Origin: Pirellulales bacterium
GTDB taxonomy: Bacteria; Planctomycetota; Planctomycetia; Pirellulales; JAEUIK01
Length of the DNA stretch: 64,000 bases
Reading direction: 5' to 3'
Assembly: GCA_019636335.1 (NCBI GenBank)
Contig: JAHBXR010000020.1
Span: 62,001-126,000, forward strand
Shown here piece by piece: positions 34,180 through 43,051 of the stretch. The stretch's first letter is position 1; each line of letters starts with the position of its first letter. The notes beneath the pieces are model-generated. The model saw only the letters and a list, made by a program, of their open reading frames with translations. It had not been told where the DNA came from and ran no database searches. Made by a program: the position numbers and the translations under genes.

Positions 34180-34368
34180 ATGAGCCGCCAGCTCCCCCAG
34201 CCTCCCTTTGCCCCGCCCCCTGAAACCTGTTAGCCTGCAAACGGGTAATCAAGATAGGACCCCAGGCTGTCGGTGTGTCGATAGATTCGAAATAACCGCT
34301 GCCTCCTTCCGAATCAGATGCCAGGCGGCATGGGCCGTTTCTGCTGCAAGTTACAAGGAATGAACGAG

Positions 34369-36225
34369 ATGCGACTTCAGGGATTGCGTTACCTCGCGGT
34401 GGCTGCCGCGCTGCTGGCAGTGCTGGCAGTGCTGGCGGGGACCACGGCGACCGCTCGTGCCGCCGAGGAAACCCGGATCGGTACCGAGATCAAGGATTTC
34501 AAGCTCGACGACTTCCACGGCAACGAACACATCCTGTCCGATTTCGATGACAGCAAGCTGCTGGTCGTCGCTTTCGTCGGGGTGGAGTGCCCGTTGGCCA
34601 AGCTCTATGCCCCGCGTCTCGAAGAGCTCTCCAAGGAGTTCTCGGACAAGGGGGTGGCCTTCGTGATGATCGACTCGAATCAGCAAGATTCGATCACCGA
34701 GCTATCGGCCTTCGCTCGCATCCACGGTGTGACGTTCCCGGTGCTCAAGGATCTCGACAACGTGGTGGCCGATCAGTTCGGCGCCGTCCGCACGCCCGAA
34801 GTGTTCGTGCTCGATGAAAACCGGGCGATCCGTTACCGCGGCCGCGTCGACGATCAATATGGTCTCGGCTCGAGCAGCGGTTATGCCCGACCGGAAGTAA
34901 AGCGCCGCGACCTGGGCATCGCGATCGAGGAGTTGCTCGAGGGTCGCGCCGTGAGCGAGCCGGTGACCGAGGCGGTGGGCTGCTTCATCGGCCGCGTCTC
35001 GCGCGTCACGCCGCACGGCGACGTCACGTATGCGAATCAGATCGCGCGGATCTTCCAGAACCGTTGCATCGAATGCCATCGCGAGGGGGAAGTCGCCCCC
35101 TTCACGCTGAAAGACTATGACGAGATCGTCGGCTGGGCCCCCACGATCCGCGAGGTGGTGAGCGACGGCCGCATGCCGCCGTGGTTCGCCGACCCCGCGC
35201 ACGGCGAGTTCAAGAACGACGCACGCCTCACTGACGAGGAGAAGCAGCAGATCTTCACCTGGATCGACAACGGCTGCCCCGAGGGAGACAAGGCCGACTT
35301 GCCCGAGCCGCGTCACTTCACAGACGGCTGGAAAATTCCCGAGCCCGATGCCGTGTTCTACATGGCGGACGAGGCCTACGACGTGCCGGCCGAAGGAGTG
35401 GTCGAGTATCAATATTTCGAGGTCGATCTGGGCTTCACCGAAGACAAGTGGATCCGCGTCGCCGAGGCCCGGCCGGGCAATCGCGCCGTGGTCCACCACA
35501 TCATCTGTTTCGTGCAGCCCCCGGGGGGCAAGGCCAGCGGCTTCAGCGAGAACCGTAGCGGTCTGGCCGGCTATGCTCCCGGCATGCCACCGGCGAGCTT
35601 CCCCGAGGGAGTGGCGATGTTCGTGAAGGCGGGCTCGAAGCTCATCTTCCAATTGCACTACACCCCCAACGGCAGCCCGCAACAGGATCGCAGCTACGTC
35701 GGCATGTGCTTCATCGATGCGAAGGATGTGAAGAAAAAAGCTTCTGGCGGCGTGGCGGGCAACCTGGGCTTCAAGATTCCGCCCGGCGACAACAACTACG
35801 AGGTCAAGGCGAAGCGGAAGTTCCGCCGCGATACGCTGCTCGTGAGCATGACCCCCCACATGCACCTGCGTGGCAAGTCGTTCCGCTACGAGGCCACCTA
35901 TCCGGACGGCACGACCGAAGTCCTGCTCGACGTGCCCAAGTACGATTTCAACTGGCAACTGCGCTACGACCTGACCCAACCGAAGTTGCTGCCGCAGGGG
36001 ACGGTCGTTCACACGACGGCCCACTTCGACAACTCGGAAGAAAACCTGGCGAATCCTGATCCCACGGCGGAAGTCCGCTTCGGCGATCAAACGTGGGAAG
36101 AAATGATGTTCGGCTTCATGACGACGCTCGATCCGAACCAGGATCTGCAAAAGGAGCCCCTTTCGGCCGAGAGTGAAGACGACGCCGAGGCGACGCGCCT
36201 CGACGACCAGGCTGCGGTGAACTGA
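34369..36225 (+). CDS. Redoxin - cytochrome c - copper monooxygenase-like fusion
   Basis: The protein has 618 residues. The ATG at 34369 is preferred because AAGGA lies 9 bases upstream; ATG 34360 is an alternative. The signal peptide ends at about residue 30 (ATARAAE). Residues ~35-200 are a thioredoxin-fold peroxiredoxin/redoxin ('LVVAFVGVECPLAKLYAPRL', single Cys, no CXXC). A haem site CIECH lies near residue 230 ('NRCIECHREGEVAPFTLKDY'). The C-terminal ~300 residues match the PHM/DBM-like copper type II monooxygenase fold, with His motifs 'AVVHHIICFVQPPGG', 'FQLHYTPNG' and 'TPHMHLRGKSF'. It likely acts in the periplasm. A strong terminator follows the gene. Confidence 0.88.
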   Translation: MRLQGLRYLAVAAALLAVLAVLAGTTATARAAEETRIGTEIKDFKLDDFHGNEHILSDFDDSKLLVVAFVGVECPLAKLYAPRLEELSKEFSDKGVAFVMIDSNQQDSITELSAFARIHGVTFPVLKDLDNVVADQFGAVRTPEVFVLDENRAIRYRGRVDDQYGLGSSSGYARPEVKRRDLGIAIEELLEGRAVSEPVTEAVGCFIGRVSRVTPHGDVTYANQIARIFQNRCIECHREGEVAPFTLKDYDEIVGWAPTIREVVSDGRMPPWFADPAHGEFKNDARLTDEEKQQIFTWIDNGCPEGDKADLPEPRHFTDGWKIPEPDAVFYMADEAYDVPAEGVVEYQYFEVDLGFTEDKWIRVAEARPGNRAVVHHIICFVQPPGGKASGFSENRSGLAGYAPGMPPASFPEGVAMFVKAGSKLIFQLHYTPNGSPQQDRSYVGMCFIDAKDVKKKASGGVAGNLGFKIPPGDNNYEVKAKRKFRRDTLLVSMTPHMHLRGKSFRYEATYPDGTTEVLLDVPKYDFNWQLRYDLTQPKLLPQGTVVHTTAHFDNSEENLANPDPTAEVRFGDQTWEEMMFGFMTTLDPNQDLQKEPLSAESEDDAEATRLDDQAAVN

Positions 36226-36276
36226 GTCGCACCGACGGTGAGGCTTGCATCATCCGCCGCGTCAATGTCAGCTCCA

Positions 36277-36311
36277 CCAGGCCCGGAAGTGAAACTCCGG
36301 GCCTGGTTTTT
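36277..36311 (+). terminator. Rho-independent terminator of the redoxin fusion gene
   Basis: CCAGGCCCGGA (36277-36287) pairs perfectly with TCCGGGCCTGG (36296-36306), followed by five T. Confidence 0.92.
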
Positions 36312-36346
36312 AACGCGTGGTCCGTGTGGCGTGCGCGGTTTTACCG

Positions 36347-36658
36347 TCAGGATTCTCGATTGCTGTGCGCGTACTGGCGCCATTTCATGCACAGTAGCGC
36401 GGCGATGCCGCTGGAGCCTGCTGCAACGATAAATCCGAGCGAGCAATTCCGCAGAAATGTGGAGAACTCGATGAACTCGCCGCCGTTGAAGCTGACAAAC
36501 GTCGTATTGGTCGTCGTACTCGCGTAGAGACATGCCACCGACGCGACGAGACAACCGGTCGCCGCTACTCCGAACAGCGCGCTCAGCCAAAAGGGCGGTA
36601 CAAACCGCCGGTTGGCGGTGACTTTGGCGACCGGCGCCTCGTAGGGATTCTGAACCAT
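36347..36658 (-). CDS. Small two-TM 'NPYEAP' membrane protein
   Basis: The protein has 103 residues. It begins MVQNPYEAPVAKV; 'NPYEAP' near the N-terminus is a recurrent start in planctomycete membrane proteins. Two hydrophobic helices are visible, about residues 22-46 (PPFWLSALFGVAATGCLVASVACLY) and 73-90 (LGFIVAAGSSGIAALLCM). It ends in a charged tail. A longer upstream frame is antisense to the dehydrogenase gene and was not used. Function unknown. Confidence 0.65.
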   Translation of the reverse strand: MVQNPYEAPVAKVTANRRFVPPFWLSALFGVAATGCLVASVACLYASTTTNTTFVSFNGGEFIEFSTFLRNCSLGFIVAAGSSGIAALLCMKWRQYAHSNRES

Positions 36659-36820
36659 CTCGCTATTGTAGTTTTGCGCGCTACCCGGTCCACTTTCGCG
36701 GCCTGCTGCCATGCCGTAAAATCGGGCCTTTCTCTCTCGGCCGCGGATGTGCCGAGGTGCGAGCGCTCCGTCCCTGTGTGCCGCCCCGAGGCGGCGCCAA
36801 CCGCCGCGAGGAATACTGCC

Positions 36821-37897
36821 TTGAGTTCGCAACAGACGATGAAGATCGCCGTCATTGGTGGCGATGGCACCGGTCCCGAAGTCGCCCGCGAAGGGCTCAA
36901 GGTCTTGGAAGCAGTCGCGCCGCTCGAAGGCTTCAAGTTCGAGACCACCGATTTCGATTTCGGCGGCGAACGCTACCTGCGCACGGGCGAGACGCTGCCG
37001 GCCGGCGCCGTCGACGAGCTGCGCAAGTTCGACGCCATCTTCCTGGGCGCGGTCGGCCACCCCGACGTCGCCCCGGGCATTCTCGAAAAGGGCTTGCTCC
37101 TCGAGCTCCGCTTTCAACTCGACCAGTACATCAACCTGCGCCCGGTCAAGCTCTTCCCCGGCGTCGAGACTCCGCTCGCCGGCAAGAAGCCCGAGGATAT
37201 CGACTTCGTCGTCGTCCGCGAGAACACCGAGGACATGTACTGCGGCACCGGCGGCTGGTTGAAGAAGAACACCGCCGACGAAGTCGCCACGCAGACCGCC
37301 GTCTATACGCGCAAGGGGTGCGAACGCTGCATTCGTTGGGCCTTCGAATACACGCGCAAGCGAAACAATCCGAAGAAGATGCTCACCCTGGTGGCCAAGA
37401 CGAACGTGCTCACCTACGGGCACGATCTCTGGTGGCGCACGTTCCAGGATGTCGCCCGCGACTATCCCGACATCAAGGCCGACTACAACCACGTCGACGC
37501 CTGCTGCATGTGGATGGTCAAGAACCCCGAATACTACGACGTGATCGTGACGACGAACATGTTCGGCGACATCATCACCGATCTCGGTGGCATCGTGCAG
37601 GGTGGCATGGGCGTGGCCGCCGGCGGCAATATCAACCCGGACAAGGGGGGCACCAGCATGTACGAGCCGATGGGGGGCAGCGCGCCCAAGTACACCGGCA
37701 AGAACGTGATCAACCCCATCGCCGCCATCAATGCCATGGCCATGCTGCTCGAGCACACGGGCCAGGAAAAAGCGGGCCAGCGCATCTTGAAGGCGGTACA
37801 GGAAGTCACAGGCACGAAGATGAAGAGTCAGGCCGCCGGCAAAATGGGCTACTCCACCACCGAAGTCGGCGACCTGGTCTGCAAGGCCCTCGGGTAG
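36821..37897 (+). CDS. 3-isopropylmalate dehydrogenase family enzyme
   Basis: The protein has 358 residues from TTG 36821, which sits 8 bases behind GAGGA; the in-frame ATG at 36839 (MKIAVIGGDGTGPEV) gives 352. Family motifs are 'GDGTGPEV', 'FLGAVGHPDV', 'LLLELRFQLDQYINLRPVKLFPG', 'VVRENTEDMYCGTGG' and the metal-binding 'TTNMFGDIITDLGG'. Such NAD-dependent decarboxylating dehydrogenases act in leucine synthesis (LeuB) or on tartrate or homoisocitrate. No other leu genes are nearby, so the substrate stays open. Confidence 0.88.
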   Translation: MSSQQTMKIAVIGGDGTGPEVAREGLKVLEAVAPLEGFKFETTDFDFGGERYLRTGETLPAGAVDELRKFDAIFLGAVGHPDVAPGILEKGLLLELRFQLDQYINLRPVKLFPGVETPLAGKKPEDIDFVVVRENTEDMYCGTGGWLKKNTADEVATQTAVYTRKGCERCIRWAFEYTRKRNNPKKMLTLVAKTNVLTYGHDLWWRTFQDVARDYPDIKADYNHVDACCMWMVKNPEYYDVIVTTNMFGDIITDLGGIVQGGMGVAAGGNINPDKGGTSMYEPMGGSAPKYTGKNVINPIAAINAMAMLLEHTGQEKAGQRILKAVQEVTGTKMKSQAAGKMGYSTTEVGDLVCKALG

Positions 37898-37943
37898 CTG
37901 CGCCCCTCGAACAACACCACGTAGCGACAGGGGTATCGGTAGG

Positions 37944-38032
37944 GGTAGCAGCGATCATCTTGCGCAAAAAACTCCCCTTCTAAAACCACCCCCGAGTCGC
38001 AAGATGGTCGGTGTCGCGCAGCGACCAGAGGA
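37944..38032 (+). repeat. Dispersed inverted-repeat element, copy 2
   Basis: The copy has GTAGCAGCGATCATCTTGCG on the left, then GAGTCGCAAGATGGTCGGTG, GTCGCGCAGCGAC and CAGAGG on the right. ATCTTGCG/CGCAAGAT pair exactly. It lies just after the dehydrogenase gene in plus orientation. Confidence 0.7.
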
Positions 38033-38204
38033 TAAGTAAAATCCCCACCAGCTCCTCCACGACCCCAAACGCAACTCCGCGTCTCCTCCTCACTCTGCGG
38101 CTCCCCGTGAGCTCAGTGCGAGTACCGGGTATTAGCAACCCGAGGGACAAGCAACCTGCGAAGTGACCTTCGATGCCTGCCAAGAATCAAGGTCTGACAC
38201 AGCG

Positions 38205-38831
38205 CTAGTAATTCAGCCGCACGCCGCGGGCGCGGAGGTCTTTGGCCAACTGATGGGCCGTCGTGTATTGCACGGCGTCGAAGCCGAACTCTCGCGCTCC
38301 TGCGACATGGTCGGCAATGTCGTCGACGAAGAAGATCTCTTGCGGCTCGACCCCTGCCAACTCGGCCGCCGCCTGGTAAATCTCCGCGTCGGGTTTCATG
38401 GCCTTGATGCGAAAGCTCAGGGCAAGCACCTCGAACGTGCCGGGCACGATCGGGTAGCGCCCGGACGCGAAGTAGTTGAAGTGCGACTCGCTCGTGTTCG
38501 AGAGCAGCCCGAGCCGATAGCGGGCCTGCCACAACTGCGCGACGATCGACGCCACCGGCGCATTCAGCTCGAAGATCGCGCTGCCTGCCCGTTCCAACTG
38601 GTCGTAGTCCGCGCGCGTGCCGGTCTCGCGGCAGAACGTCTCGTAGAACTCCTCGTTCGAGAGCGTGCCCTGTTCGAGACGCCGTTCGAGGTCGGTATCG
38701 AAGAGCAATTGCCAGACGCGCTCGGTGGTGGCGCCGGCCACTTCGGCCATTTGCCGGCACATGAGCTGATGACTGAAGTAAAGCAGGACGTTGCCCAGGT
38801 CGAAGTAGAAAAATTTGGGAGTCTTTATCAC
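38205..38831 (-). CDS. HAD-superfamily hydrolase
   Basis: The protein has 208 residues. HAD motif I is 'FYFDLGNVLLYF', where the usual second Asp of DxD is Gly-Asn (DLGNV, as in the YihX/DehII-like group). Motif II is 'LGLLSNTSESH', motif III is 'IKAMKPDAEIYQ' with the Lys, and motif IV is 'IFFVDDIADHVAGAREFGF'. The helical cap lies between motifs I and II. It fits HAD-IA phosphatases acting on small sugar phosphates or nucleotides; the substrate is unknown. The gene stands alone. Confidence 0.9.
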   Translation of the reverse strand: MIKTPKFFYFDLGNVLLYFSHQLMCRQMAEVAGATTERVWQLLFDTDLERRLEQGTLSNEEFYETFCRETGTRADYDQLERAGSAIFELNAPVASIVAQLWQARYRLGLLSNTSESHFNYFASGRYPIVPGTFEVLALSFRIKAMKPDAEIYQAAAELAGVEPQEIFFVDDIADHVAGAREFGFDAVQYTTAHQLAKDLRARGVRLNY

Positions 38832-38854
38832 GGGCTAGCGCCTTCTTCGATTGG

Positions 38855-38874
38855 CGTCGTGCCGTTGTGGTAAA
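38855..38874. repeat. Single arm of the GTCGTGCCGT repeat
   Basis: This 20-base sequence matches the reverse complement of the right arm at 32097-32124 with an internal 8-base deletion. It lies just upstream of the HAD gene's start. Confidence 0.45.
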
Positions 38875-38960
38875 CCCTTCGGCCAGCGAAATGGATCATA
38901 ACCTCGACGACACCACGCACGATGTTGCGATCCGTTGTTGGTCCCGATGAGACGCGATTT

Positions 38961-40889
38961 TTACTCGCGAGATTGATTTCGCAGGTAGTAGAGCCGGCCG
39001 TCTTCGGCGCCGACCAAGAGGTCGGGTACCTGATCGTTGTTCCAGTCGACCGTCGTGGGGCTGGTGGTGTGTCCGGCGAGAGGACGCTTGTCGAGGTTGC
39101 CCATCGAGCGGAAGCTATACTTGCCGTCTCGCTGCTCGACCTGCCGATACCAGGCGGCGTTCAGGCCATCGACGAGCAGGTCGAGCTTCCCGTCGCCGTC
39201 CCAATCGACGAGCTCCAGTTGCCGGCGGCCACTCTTGCCAGCGATCTTGTCGTTCAGATGCAAGGGGGCCCCCTGCTCGTCGACAAAGATGCGCGCGCCC
39301 GGTTTCAGACGCTGGTCCCCCTCGCTGCCCAGCCGCTCGAAGAAGGCCAGGTAGCCTTCGTGATCGAGCATGACCAGATCGTTGCGCGAGTCGCCGTTGA
39401 GATCGAGCACGAGGGGCTTGGTGCGCCATTGCGTCACCAACTCGTGCGGGGCGGGGTTCCACCAGTTCCAGGCGGGTTTCGGGGGCGTTCCTTCCCAGGC
39501 GACTTCGACGGGTTGCTCGGCCGCGAAACTCGGTTCCTGCCGCGTGCCGGTATTGCGATACCAGACCACGCGACCCCAGATCGAGTTGAGCACCAGATCG
39601 AACAGTCCGTCGCCGTCCCAATCGGCCACGGTCGGCGTGGTGTAACCCCATTTCGCTTCGCAGGGACCTTGAATCGAACCGTTGGGGCCCGCCTGGATAT
39701 GGATCGGCTTGCCCTGGGCCAGAATCTCTTGCGGCGCCGACCAGCTCGGTCGTTCGACGCCCGGGCCACTCTCGTTCTTGAACAGCAGCACCCGGCCCGC
39801 GGTATTGCCGCAGACGATGTCGAGATCGCCATCGGCATCCCAATCGATGGTGACCGGGGTCGCCAGCGCGCCGCACTTCACGTCGGCGGCCTGCTGCTGG
39901 AAATAGACGGGAGGCAGGAATTGCGGCACGCCCTCGTCGATCTTGCCCGTGTGTTCCATCAGCGCCACGCCGCCATCTTCGTCACCAACGATAAGATCCT
40001 GATCGCCGTCTCCATCCCAATCGATGGCCACGGGCACGATCATCTGCACGTCCATCGCCAACGGCTGGCCGTCGTGCGACAGCCGTACGCCAGCGGCGTA
40101 CTGGGGTGCGGTGCGCGTGCCAGTGTTCTGGAAGTAGGTGAACCCGTCGAGGAATTCTCCACACACCAGGTCGAGATCGCCGTCGCCGTCGAAGTCGGCG
40201 AAGTTGGGAGAGGGCATGCCGAACGTGTCGATCGGCTTTCCGTCCGCTTCGAGCTTGCGCGGCTCGTCGTACTTGGGAGCGCTGGTAGTGCCCGAGTTGC
40301 GCAGCAGGTAGACGTAGCCATGCAACGGGCCGTTCGTCCAGCGGCCCGAGGCATCGTAGGCATTGTCCCAGCCGTACTCGGTCCAGTCTTCGACGCCGAC
40401 GACGAGATCGAGCGCCCCGTCGCCGTCGAAATCGACGTACTTCCAGACGTTCGCGCGGACCTTGTTGGGGTGGATGTTTTCTGCCAGCGGCAGCTTCGCC
40501 GGCTGTCCGAGTCCGACAGAGCGGAACTGGGGATGCTCGCGCGCGGGGCTCAGGATACGCACTCCCCCGTCGACGTACGAAGGGGAGACGTTGGACAATC
40601 CCTGGCTGATGCGCTTGCCTGCTTTGAAGACCGGCAGCTTGACTTTTCCCTCGACGTTCTCGAACAGCCAGGCGCCGTTCGAGGGTTTGTCGGGGCAGAC
40701 GACCACGAGGTCGAGATCGCCATCTTCGTCGAAGTCGATCGGCACCGGCCAGGCCCAGAGTCCGGCCCCCAGCTTGACCGTCAGACCGGGATGGTTGTAC
40801 GCGATCGGTTCAAGCTCATCGGCCGGTGCGGGCCAAGGCAGCAAGAGCAGCAAGGCGACGAGCGGCAACGAGAGTCGCGGAGACGACAT
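38961..40889 (-). CDS. Secreted FG-GAP/VCBS-repeat protein
   Basis: The protein has 642 residues. The start ATG 40889 follows GGAAGGAA and begins a signal peptide (PLVALLLLLPWPAPADE). The mature protein is a chain of integrin-like repeats with Ca-binding loops, for example 'IDFDEDGDLDLVVV', 'DFDGDGALDLVVG', 'DFDGDGDLDLVCG', 'DWDGDGDQDLIVG', 'DWDADGDLDIVCG' and 'DWNNDQVPDLLVG'. Such repeats fold into beta-propellers and serve in adhesion or surface display. There are at least eight repeats; no enzymatic motif is seen. Confidence 0.9.
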   Translation of the reverse strand: MSSPRLSLPLVALLLLLPWPAPADELEPIAYNHPGLTVKLGAGLWAWPVPIDFDEDGDLDLVVVCPDKPSNGAWLFENVEGKVKLPVFKAGKRISQGLSNVSPSYVDGGVRILSPAREHPQFRSVGLGQPAKLPLAENIHPNKVRANVWKYVDFDGDGALDLVVGVEDWTEYGWDNAYDASGRWTNGPLHGYVYLLRNSGTTSAPKYDEPRKLEADGKPIDTFGMPSPNFADFDGDGDLDLVCGEFLDGFTYFQNTGTRTAPQYAAGVRLSHDGQPLAMDVQMIVPVAIDWDGDGDQDLIVGDEDGGVALMEHTGKIDEGVPQFLPPVYFQQQAADVKCGALATPVTIDWDADGDLDIVCGNTAGRVLLFKNESGPGVERPSWSAPQEILAQGKPIHIQAGPNGSIQGPCEAKWGYTTPTVADWDGDGLFDLVLNSIWGRVVWYRNTGTRQEPSFAAEQPVEVAWEGTPPKPAWNWWNPAPHELVTQWRTKPLVLDLNGDSRNDLVMLDHEGYLAFFERLGSEGDQRLKPGARIFVDEQGAPLHLNDKIAGKSGRRQLELVDWDGDGKLDLLVDGLNAAWYRQVEQRDGKYSFRSMGNLDKRPLAGHTTSPTTVDWNNDQVPDLLVGAEDGRLYYLRNQSRE

Positions 40890-41232
40890 GGCATTCCTTC
40901 CGGCGGGCAAGAATGGGCGGGCAAGCAGGGCAAAAGCGGCCTGTAGGTTCGCTAACAGGATAACGGCACGGTTCGGTCTGCGCAACCCAGGCAGAGTGCG
41001 CGGCTCGTGTCCCCGGCGCCTCGCCATGACGGCCGCTAGCATGGCGGTGCTGTCGCCGCTTTCAATCGCTATTTCCGTGATTTTTTGTCAAACCCGCACC
41101 ACGGTTGCTGCCGATATTTTCCAACGATGCACAGGGTGGGTGTATGCGGCGACAGATGCGCCGCGTGGGCATTGCGTTCGGCCAGCGGGCCGGCGCGGCC
41201 ACGATTACGACCGCACGTAAGGAAGCGTTGCG

Positions 41233-41475
41233 ATGACACCAAGCCGGCTTCGCGTCTACTACGGCCCCGAAGAGAACTGTGCCACCGTTACGGAATCGAA
41301 GGTCGACGAGCATCGCGTGACGGTGCCGTTGAGCGAGATCATTCCGCTCCTGGCCGACGCGGTGGAAAGCCGCCGCACCTGGCTGCGCGACTTCGAGGAC
41401 GACGAAATCACGATCTCGGCCGATCTCTACGGCGTGATCCTGGCCTACCAGCACTGCCGACGACCGGTGGCCTAG
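41233..41475 (+). CDS. Small conserved-looking hypothetical protein
   Basis: The protein has 80 residues with a good ribosome-binding site (AAGGAAG, 41219-41225). It is soluble and alpha-beta in character ('RLRVYYGPEENCATVTESKVDEHRVTVPLSEIIPLL', 'DFEDDEITISADLYGVILAYQHCRR'). A perfect terminator follows 31 bp after the stop, which supports a real single-gene transcript. No family recognised. Confidence 0.7.
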   Translation: MTPSRLRVYYGPEENCATVTESKVDEHRVTVPLSEIIPLLADAVESRRTWLRDFEDDEITISADLYGVILAYQHCRRPVA

Positions 41476-41505
41476 CTCTCGTCGACAATCCGTCAAATCA
41501 ACAAC

Positions 41506-41541
41506 AAAGCCCTGGCGATCGAGTTCGATCGCCAGGGCTTT
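41506..41541 (+). terminator. Perfect 17-bp hairpin terminator
   Basis: AAAGCCCTGGCGATCGA (41506-41522) pairs with TCGATCGCCAGGGCTTT (41525-41541) across two bases. The A and T tracts on each side let it work in both directions. Confidence 0.85.
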
Positions 41542-41635
41542 GCTCGTTTTCCTCCTAATCCCGTAGGAGGAGGCGCGGAGTTAAGCATTGAGCAGATAAT
41601 ATTCCGGAGCGGCGCCGGTTAGCGTGATAAGGCCG

Positions 41636-41671
41636 GAGTCGGAAAATCGTTCGTGTCGCGCAGCGACCAGA
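41636..41671 (+). repeat. Partial copy of the dispersed inverted-repeat element
   Basis: GAGTCGGAAAATCGTTCGTG then GTCGCGCAGCGAC and CAGA matches the right half of the element. The left arm is not recognisable. It lies 57 bp from the full copy at 41729, in opposite orientation. Confidence 0.45.
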
Positions 41672-41728
41672 AGATCGGTGGGCGGCCCATTTTGCTGGGT
41701 GGTGAGATTTGGAGCGTTTCCACTCATC

Positions 41729-41815
41729 CTCTTGTCGCTGCGCGACACCGACCATCTTGCGACTGGGGCTTGTTTCCTGGAGAGAGCTTTTTCCGCAAGA
41801 TGATCGGTGCTACCC
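41729..41815 (-). repeat. Dispersed inverted-repeat element, copy 3
   Basis: In minus orientation the plus strand reads GTCGCTGCGCGACACCGACC, ATCTTGCGACT, about 30 bases, then CCGCAAGATGATCGGTGCTACC. ATCTTGCG/CGCAAGAT pair exactly. Confidence 0.7.
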
Positions 41816-41869
41816 CGTCTGCTCACTTGTCACGGCGCGCGGGGGAGCTATCAGAGGGTGTTTCCCGCG

Positions 41870-42163
41870 TCAGGTCTTCTTGGGTGCTGGCGAGATCGTG
41901 CTGCTGGCGCGGTCGCGTAGAAACTGGCACAACCGCACGAGCCCAGGATGCGTCGGCACGCGTGGCGTTGCGGCGGGGCTGCTATCGGACTCCGGACGCA
42001 CCACGCGCGGCGCCGGCGGCAGGGCCGCAGAAGAGGGTTGCGGCAACGCTGCCGGCAGACCGGTGATCCGATTGACGGGAGCAGGCGCATCGGCAGCGCG
42101 AGCGTGTTTGCGCGCCGGTTTCGCTTCGGACTTCCTGTGACTGGCTTTGTGCTTCTTCCCCAT
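41870..42163 (-). CDS. Small basic, Pro/Ala-rich hypothetical protein
   Basis: The protein has 97 residues from the ATG at 42163, which follows GAGGTGGG. The N-terminus is strongly basic (MGKKHKASHRKSEAKPARKHARA); the middle is Pro/Ala-rich ('LPAALPQPSSAALPPAPRVVRPE'); the last part may form a helix ('PGLVRLCQFLRDRASS'). It is probably disordered and could bind nucleic acid. The longer frame upstream was not used because the SD fixes this start. No family recognised. Confidence 0.5.
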   Translation of the reverse strand: MGKKHKASHRKSEAKPARKHARAADAPAPVNRITGLPAALPQPSSAALPPAPRVVRPESDSSPAATPRVPTHPGLVRLCQFLRDRASSTISPAPKKT

Positions 42164-42450
42164 AACCCACCTCGTGTGTGTGCCCAACGAGGGCGTTCGT
42201 TCCTGTTGTTCGGCTGAGCGACTCATGGCGGAACATCCGACGACGAGACACGAGGTCTTCCACTGCTGGAATTGTACGCGGCTCGCCAAGGGCGCGCGGA
42301 AACCTGCCTGATATTCCGTCGCGGAGGACGCGACCTTTGTTCGCACGTGCCGCACAAATCGCGGGTGTGCTCAAACGGATCGCGCGGAAGTGCTGGCGCG
42401 ACCTTTTCCCCCGACAGACGGGCCGGCGCCCGTCGCACAGTACGAGACGT

Positions 42451-42693
42451 TCAGACCGTGCCGTGGTTGTGCTCGAGGCCAGAGGCGCTCGGCAGCGTTT
42501 CGACCACTGGGGCGGGAATGTCTGTCTCGCCCCGCTCGGCCTTGCGCCGCCGCAGTTCCATGCGCTCGATCAGCACATCGCCCGGCGCACTGATTCCTAG
42601 CCGTACCCGTTTGCCCGAGATGCCCAGCACGGTGATACAGATATTTTCACCGATCAGAATGTGTTCGTTTTCTCGCCGCGATAGAACCAGCAT
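42451..42693 (-). CDS. csrA: CsrA, post-transcriptional regulator
   Basis: The protein has 80 residues from ATG 42693 (GGAGG four bases upstream). It has the classic CsrA sequence 'MLVLSRRENEHILIGENICITVLGISGKRVRLGISAP', with the RNA-binding Arg in strand 5 ('VLIERMELRRRK'). A C-terminal extension of about 25 residues is unlike enteric CsrA (61 residues). It binds GGA-containing hairpins in mRNA leaders. No flagellar genes or FliW are adjacent in this window. Confidence 0.93.
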   Translation of the reverse strand: MLVLSRRENEHILIGENICITVLGISGKRVRLGISAPGDVLIERMELRRRKAERGETDIPAPVVETLPSASGLEHNHGTV

Positions 42694-43051
42694 GGTGCCT
42701 CCTCTCTCCACTCCCTGTCACGCGTCACGGCCTGCCGATTACTACTACGACAACCGCGCCAAGTTGTTTTTCAGAATCTTTTCGAGGCACGAAGAGTCTT
42801 GTTTTTGGCCACAATTTGAACACATGCCGGACAGTTGGTGGCCACGCTGAAAACAAATCGCGCAGCGCACCACGACAAGGAGCCCGCGGTCTGCTGGAAC
42901 GTGTGAATCCTTTCACAAGCTCGAACGTTTCGGCCTATAGCGCTCGTAGAGATGGTACCGGGCTTGCGTGCGCACGACGTGATAAGGTGGCACGGCCCGT
43001 TCGAGCACCATCCATTCAAGACGAATCGTTATGAGGAGGAGGCATTCGCCC
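42694..43051. promoter_or_regulatory. Divergent promoter region between csrA and htrA
   Basis: These 358 bases separate the starts of csrA (minus) and htrA (plus) and so must carry both promoters. No small gene or clear hairpin is evident. GAGGAGGAGG at 43034-43043 is the unusually long ribosome-binding site of htrA. Confidence 0.45.

Noticed and set aside
36659-37756. Long minus-strand frame opposite the dehydrogenase gene
   Set aside because: It mirrors the coding strand of a clear enzyme gene. Only its last 103 codons (36347-36658) look like a protein.
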